A stretch of 64,000 nt of DNA from Anaerolineales bacterium UBA2181. Its GTDB lineage: Bacteria; Chloroflexota; Anaerolineae; Promineifilales; UBA4811. Positions 60,330 through 64,000 of the stretch are shown piece by piece (the first letter of the stretch is position 1; every line of letters begins with the position of its first letter). The notes beneath the pieces were generated by a model. That model saw nothing but the letters and a program-made list of their open reading frames with translations, made no database searches and was not told where the DNA came from. The position numbers and the translations under genes were made by a program. Location of the stretch: positions 372,001 to 436,000 of the forward strand of contig DCVT01000031.1 of the NCBI GenBank assembly GCA_002328075.1, in the 5' to 3' direction.

Positions 60330-60358
60330 ATTATACTTAACCTTCTATGTCAAGTCAA
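60330..60358 (-). promoter_or_regulatory. Promoter for DUF4388-GTPase unit
   Basis: Minus-strand TTGACT (60353-60358), 17-bp spacer, TATAAT (60330-60335). Divergent from the promoter at 60380-60408, with only 21 bp between their -35 boxes. Confidence 0.8.
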
Positions 60359-60379
60359 AAACCGCGGGACGTCGGTGGA

Positions 60380-60408
60380 TTGAGCCCGTCGGCAGTGGGT
60401 GTTATAAT
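60380..60408 (+). promoter_or_regulatory. Promoter for the DUF3048 lipoprotein
   Basis: TTGAGC (60380-60385), 17-bp spacer, TATAAT (60403-60408). Leader of about 60 bases with GGAGGT before ATG 60476. Confidence 0.75.
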
Positions 60409-60475
60409 CGCCTCTGAATACGATATCTAGTACGTCCGATCTTGGGTTCCCCCGTGGAACGTGGAGGTAGTTTGC

Positions 60476-61723
60476 ATGAGAATCCGTGTCTCTCAATCGG
60501 TGAGGATGGGTTTGGGCTGTGCAGTGTTGCTGGTGCTTGCTGCGTGCTCGTCAGAGCCGGAAGCTACGGCGACGCCGACCAAGACGCCCAAGCCAGCCGT
60601 GCCCAGTGTTGAGGGACAATCGGCGGCTCAACCGCCCACCCTGGCGATGGTCACCCTGATTCCCACCTTTACTCCCCCGCCGCTGCCCACTGTGCACCCT
60701 GTGGTCACCGCAACCCCCCACAGTACCGCGACTCCCACACGAACTGCCATTGAGGGGTTGATAGGGCCGGACAACTTTGCAGGCGACGTGAATCCCCTCA
60801 CCGGGCTGGCGGCGGCGGACCCGGCGACGTTGAACCGTCGACCGCTGGCAGTCAAGATCTCGAATTCGCCCGCCCAATACGTCCGGCCGCATTCGGGATT
60901 GGACAAAGCCGACTTGGTGTTTGAGCATTATGCAGAAGGCGCTGTGACCCGGCTCACAGCGGTATTCTACAGCCAAGCTGTTCGACAAGTCGGCTCGGTG
61001 CGGAGCGCCCGGTTGATTGACCTCGAGATACCGGCCATGTATCAGGCTGCATTTGCCTATTCCGGTTCGAGCGCGGGTGTCAAGACCAAGATTCGGAATT
61101 CCGACTTTTATGATCGGGTGATCTCGCCGGATTTTGGTTACGGTGAGCCCTACTTTTACCGCATGCCTCGCGAGGGTGTGCCCTATGAGCATACCTTGTT
61201 CTCCAATCTGTACGATATCTGGGCTTGGTTGGAAAGCAAGGGCAACAACGTGCGCCCCGATCTGAAAGGTCTGGCATTCACGCCTGACCCGCCGCCCGGC
61301 GGCACCCCGGCCGGTAGCGTTCAGGTGGGCTACCTTGGTCCGGATACCCTGGTCAGGTGGACCTTTGTGCCAGCGCAGGATCGGTATCTGCGCTGGCAGG
61401 GAGGCGTGGCTCACACTGTGCTGGATGGAACCCAACTCTCGGCAACTAACGTGGTGGTTCTGGCGGCGCATCACCAGGACACGGATATCCTGGAGGACAC
61501 GGTAGCCGGTGGTCACTATTCGATCGAGATCCAGCTCTGGGGCGAGGGTCCTGCCAGTCTGTTCCGCGACGGGTTGCGCTACGAGGGGCGTTGGCACCGG
61601 GCCGAGCGGGGCGAAATGCTGACCTTTACCGATCTGCAAGGCAACATCCTGCCCCTCAAACCGGGTAACACCTGGTTCCAGGTTGTCCCGCTGGGCTTTA
61701 CGCAGCTTACCGTGGCGCCGTAG
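60476..61723 (+). CDS. DUF3048 (YerB-like) lipoprotein
   Basis: 415 residues. Lipoprotein signal VLLVLAACS with Cys around residue 25, then a Thr/Pro-rich spacer. DUF3048 begins at DVNPLTGLAAADPATLNRRP and includes 'VKISNSPAQYVRPHSGLDKA', SVRSARLIDLEIPAMYQAAF and 'MPREGVPYEHTLFSNLYDI'. The C-terminal subdomain shows RYLRWQGGVAHTVLDGTQLS. The domain is found in secreted proteins of Gram-positive type cells and has no defined enzyme activity. ATG 60476 follows GGAGGT; the ATG at 60461 is less suitable. Confidence 0.92.
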   Translation: MRIRVSQSVRMGLGCAVLLVLAACSSEPEATATPTKTPKPAVPSVEGQSAAQPPTLAMVTLIPTFTPPPLPTVHPVVTATPHSTATPTRTAIEGLIGPDNFAGDVNPLTGLAAADPATLNRRPLAVKISNSPAQYVRPHSGLDKADLVFEHYAEGAVTRLTAVFYSQAVRQVGSVRSARLIDLEIPAMYQAAFAYSGSSAGVKTKIRNSDFYDRVISPDFGYGEPYFYRMPREGVPYEHTLFSNLYDIWAWLESKGNNVRPDLKGLAFTPDPPPGGTPAGSVQVGYLGPDTLVRWTFVPAQDRYLRWQGGVAHTVLDGTQLSATNVVVLAAHHQDTDILEDTVAGGHYSIEIQLWGEGPASLFRDGLRYEGRWHRAERGEMLTFTDLQGNILPLKPGNTWFQVVPLGFTQLTVAP

Positions 61724-62018
61724 CGGCTGCAACAGCCCGTTTGAGCCATATCTATCCGGCCGCGGGTTGAGCTCTCTACTGCGCTGGGCGGTCCAGCCGG
61801 GCGCTGTGTTGGCTGCGGATGCTCGGTCAGCAGTGCAGTTGTCCCCGCCTGCTCCGGCCGGGCGGCCGGCCCGACCGGAAAACTGCTGGTGATGATGGCT
61901 TCATTTGACCGTCTGCGCGTTGATCAACCGCTTGTGGCACGAAAACCGGCCAGCCGCCTGGCCGCTTTGAGGTGGCCTGTGGTCGCGTGGCCCGCAATGC
62001 CGGTGGAGGGAGCACCAT
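61724..62018. other. Non-coding stretch before pseudogenes
   Basis: 295 bp with only short frames. No match that I can recognise. Probably part of the same decayed block as the following two remnants. Confidence 0.4.
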
Positions 62019-62385
62019 TTGGCAGCGCCCCACCTCAGCGGTGACTGTTCCTCGGACGCGGTGGCCGCCCAAGTGGGTGGCATGGGAATTGCACCAAGCT
62101 CCAATATGGCGGTTTTTGAGGCAGCGCACGGGACGGCGCCCAAGTACACTGACCGGGACAAGGCGAATCCGGGTCCGCTGCTCTTTTCGGCTATCGTGAT
62201 GCCAGAGCACTTGGGATGGTTCGACGTTGCTCAGGCGATGATCAACACCTACGAACGGACCCTGGTCCGGAAGGTAGTGACCTACGACTTGTCTCGTCAG
62301 AAGGAGGGTGCCATCGAGGTGACGACTTTTGGTTTTGGCCACCGCGCTGATGGGCAATCTGGCCTCCGAAAACGCTGACCCATGT
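62019..62385 (+). pseudogene. icd: 3' remnant of isocitrate dehydrogenase, frameshifted
   Basis: About 110 codons match the C-terminal quarter of NADP-type isocitrate dehydrogenase: LAAPHLSGDCSSDAVAAQVG, GMGIAPSSNMAVFEAAHGTA, PKYTDRDKANPGPLLFSAIV and KVVTYDLSRQKEGAIEVTT. The ending expected in this family then appears in another frame (LATALMGNL), so a frameshift is present near 62330. The first 300 codons are missing. No start signal. Several conserved positions are altered (SSD for ISD, PSSN for PGAN). Confidence 0.78.
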
Positions 62386-62414
62386 CAACAATCCAGAGAA
62401 AGGGCCGGCGAAAG

Positions 62415-63016
62415 ACCGGCCGGCCTGGAGGTGATTGTGTTGGACCGACGAGAATGCTGCGGCCTCCCCCTCCTTTCAAAAGGGTTTGCCGATTCACCCA
62501 GGTCGCATGCGGCGCAGTACGTTGCGCTGCCGGCGTCCCATGCAAAGCATCCCAATCGTGGGCTGCGAACCCATTTGTGTTACCATACTGGTGGACGATC
62601 AGCGCGACCTTTGTCTGGGTACCGGTTTCCTGGGTTGGCTCAATCAGGAGGCCCGGTTGTCGGCGCGGTTTGGCGGCCGGGATTGTGAGGCGTGGTTCCA
62701 TAGTCATTGTCATGAGCGAACAGTATGTGGCACGCAGGGCACCAGGGCACCACTGATGCTGTTTCGGGGTTTTCAGGTGCAAGAAACTGACGCCGGTTGC
62801 TGCGGCATGGCGGGCGCATTCGGATACAGGCGCGAGCATTTCGGTTTCTCGCTCCAGGTGGGTGAGGGCCGGTTATTTGCAGCCGTCCGGGAGGCTCCGG
62901 TAGGCGCCGAGTTGGTGCTCACGGGAGCTTGTTGTCGCGATCAGATTTGCTACGTCACCGGCCGGCGACCGCGCCACCCGATTGAGTTGCTGGCTGAGGC
63001 CGTGCCGGACGCGTGA
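62415..63016 (+). pseudogene. 3' remnant of a CCG-domain Fe-S/FAD oxidoreductase, frameshifted
   Basis: The sequence matches the end of D-lactate/glycolate dehydrogenase-type oxidoreductases with cysteine-rich (CCG) domains. In one frame: EVIVLDRRECCGLPLLSKGF. In a second frame: SIPIVGCEPICVTILVDD, then 'SHCHERTVCGTQGTRAPLML', then ETDAGCCGMAGAFGYRREHF, then 'GRRPRHPIELLAEA'. The change of frame lies between about 62490 and 62550. The FAD-binding domain and the 4Fe4S ferredoxin part are absent. Thus only a fragment of the electron-transfer domain remains. Confidence 0.78.
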
Positions 63017-63094
63017 ACGGCATGCGAGGAGCAGAGGTTGGCTGACCGGATCCGAGTTTCCTAGATTTCTGGCTTGGGCAGGAGGAGGTAGCAG

Positions 63095-63589
63095 ATGGTA
63101 TTCCGCAGGTTTGCCAGTGGATTTCTCGTTGCGGGCGCACTATTGGGGGTCGCGTGGTGGTGGCGGTTTGGCAGTTGCCGTTCTCGGCGACCGCTCCACT
63201 CACGTTTCGGTGAGCAGCCAGCGTCGGATAGGTACATACCGGTTGACCGGGTGCATGGTGCCAGAGACGACACACTTCCGTCTCTCATGGACCGTCCGGA
63301 AAACGGCGAACGACCCAGCGACCAACCGGAACCGGTCGACGATCTGCAGCGTATCTGGGGCGTTGGACCCAAGATAGCGCATGCGTTAACGACGGCCGGG
63401 ATCACAACGTTTGCGGCCCTGGCGTCGGCCGAGTCCGACCGCCTGCGCACAACGCTTCAAGACGGAGGTATCCGGATTGTCGATCTGGAGCCGTGGCGCC
63501 AGCAGGCAGCGCTGGCGGCAGCCGGCAATTTCGACGCACTTGAGGTGCTTCAGGAACAGCTCAAAGCGCGGCGCCGCTCTCCCCAATGA
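63095..63589 (+). CDS. Helix-hairpin-helix protein with N-terminal membrane helix
   Basis: 164 residues. An N-terminal membrane helix (GFLVAGALLGVAWWW) is followed by a polar linker. The C-terminal domain has 'DLQRIWGVGPKIAHALTTAG' and ITTFAALASAESDRLRTTLQ, a helix-hairpin-helix fold of the kind used to bind nucleic acid or protein (also in DUF4332-like proteins). GGAGGAGG precedes ATG 63095. It follows directly after the decayed block. Role unknown. Confidence 0.82.
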   Translation: MVFRRFASGFLVAGALLGVAWWWRFGSCRSRRPLHSRFGEQPASDRYIPVDRVHGARDDTLPSLMDRPENGERPSDQPEPVDDLQRIWGVGPKIAHALTTAGITTFAALASAESDRLRTTLQDGGIRIVDLEPWRQQAALAAAGNFDALEVLQEQLKARRRSPQ

Positions 63590-63640
63590 ATCGATGTTGG
63601 CCGGCCGGCAGCAGTGGCCTGGGCGCGTAGCGAGGATCGC

Positions 63641-64000
63641 ATGCAGCGGGACTTTCATTATTATGCAATAGCCGTGTTGGCGCGGGCAGCGGGGTTCAGT
63701 AGCCGGGATGCCCTGATCATCGCGTACGCCTCGCAATACGTGGATGATTCGACTGAGGGTAGTCTGACCCCCCTTGCCGTCCAGGGAGCCGATCTCCGGT
63801 TTGACCCGGTCCGCACCGCCTATTCCGGCCTCCAGATCGGTCGTTCCATTCGTTGGTCGGAACAGAAACGGGTCTGGATTCCTTTTCACTTTTTGCCGGC
63901 CCGGCCGTTTCAGGCTCAGGAGAACCCCACGTTCTCGTTTGTGACCGTTCCCGATTCTTCTTTCGGTCGTTGGCTGCTAAGCCAAGCCTCCAGTGAGCCG
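63641..64000 (+). CDS. DUF6765-like protein, partial (cut by window end)
   Basis: The first 120 codons of a gene that runs off the window. It opens MQRDFHYYAIAVLARAAGFS, then 'SRDALIIAYASQYVDDSTEG', which fits the DUF6765 pattern (DFHYY...A..IAYASQYVDD). The remainder includes RVWIPFHFLPARPFQ. The family is uncharacterised; HD-like metal ligands have been suggested for related proteins but cannot be confirmed from the part present. GAGGAT is a weak ribosome site. Confidence 0.75.
   Translation, partial: MQRDFHYYAIAVLARAAGFSSRDALIIAYASQYVDDSTEGSLTPLAVQGADLRFDPVRTAYSGLQIGRSIRWSEQKRVWIPFHFLPARPFQAQENPTFSFVTVPDSSFGRWLLSQASSEP

Overview
This is a high-GC bacterial chromosome window, most likely from a Chloroflexota genome (Anaerolineae or Caldilineae type). 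That placement is an inference. It rests on gene content: DUF6754 membrane proteins, a helicase-XPB-like protein, paired ArsA ATPases, a RarA-methyltransferase fusion, DUF4388 plus small GTPase, zinc-ribbon Ser/Thr kinases, a C25 surface peptidase ending in an 'LFLPALVR' type tail, and an NfeD/FHA pair. It also rests on near-consensus sigma-70 promoters in a GC-rich background. I saw no phage, IS transposase, CRISPR array or rRNA. The window starts inside a membrane-protein gene and ends inside a DUF6754-unrelated DUF6765-like gene.

Layout. 0-6 kb: DUF6754 membrane cluster (minus), a divergent XPB-like protein, then DUF3786, HI0933-type flavoprotein and TPR membrane protein (minus). 5.9-12 kb: a long minus-strand array holding CstA, UspA and a ferritin-like protein, followed by two ArsA/Get3-type ATPases with two paralogous small hydrophobic proteins and a thioredoxin-like protein. 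This last group is the best candidate for an undescribed system. 12-16 kb: glycosyltransferase, polyprenyl sugar transferase and an M20 hydrolase. 16-20 kb: MBL hydrolase, an ECF sigma factor with its membrane partner, and ADP-ribosylglycohydrolase. 20-24 kb: AIM24-like protein, then a tungsten/molybdenum aldehyde ferredoxin oxidoreductase between two MoaD/ThiS-like proteins.

24-30 kb: broken comEC, dnaA, holB, tRNA-Val and a complete T-box leader controlling thrS. 30-41 kb: AlbA_2 protein, GT39 glycosyltransferase, BirA, NfeD, FHA protein with a 24-bp tandem repeat, DUF1461/Lit-like protein and a membrane-fused spermidine-synthase-like protein. 40-50 kb: two adjacent zinc-ribbon Ser/Thr kinases, MBL hydrolase, alpha/beta hydrolase, HEAT-like protein, RarA-methyltransferase fusion and a uroporphyrinogen-decarboxylase-family protein. 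50-60 kb: BNR-type lipoprotein, C25 peptidase, oligoendopeptidase F, and a GTPase/DUF4388 pair. 60-64 kb: DUF3048 lipoprotein, a decayed stretch with frameshifted remnants of isocitrate dehydrogenase and a CCG-domain oxidoreductase, a helix-hairpin-helix protein and the partial last gene.

Promoters are easy to see: several have -35 and -10 boxes 16-17 bp apart. At least four put the -10 box only 6-8 bp before the start codon, so leaderless transcripts are probably common here. Starts given below were chosen by ribosome binding site, overlap with neighbours, or these promoters. Function calls come from recognising family motifs by eye; no database search was possible.
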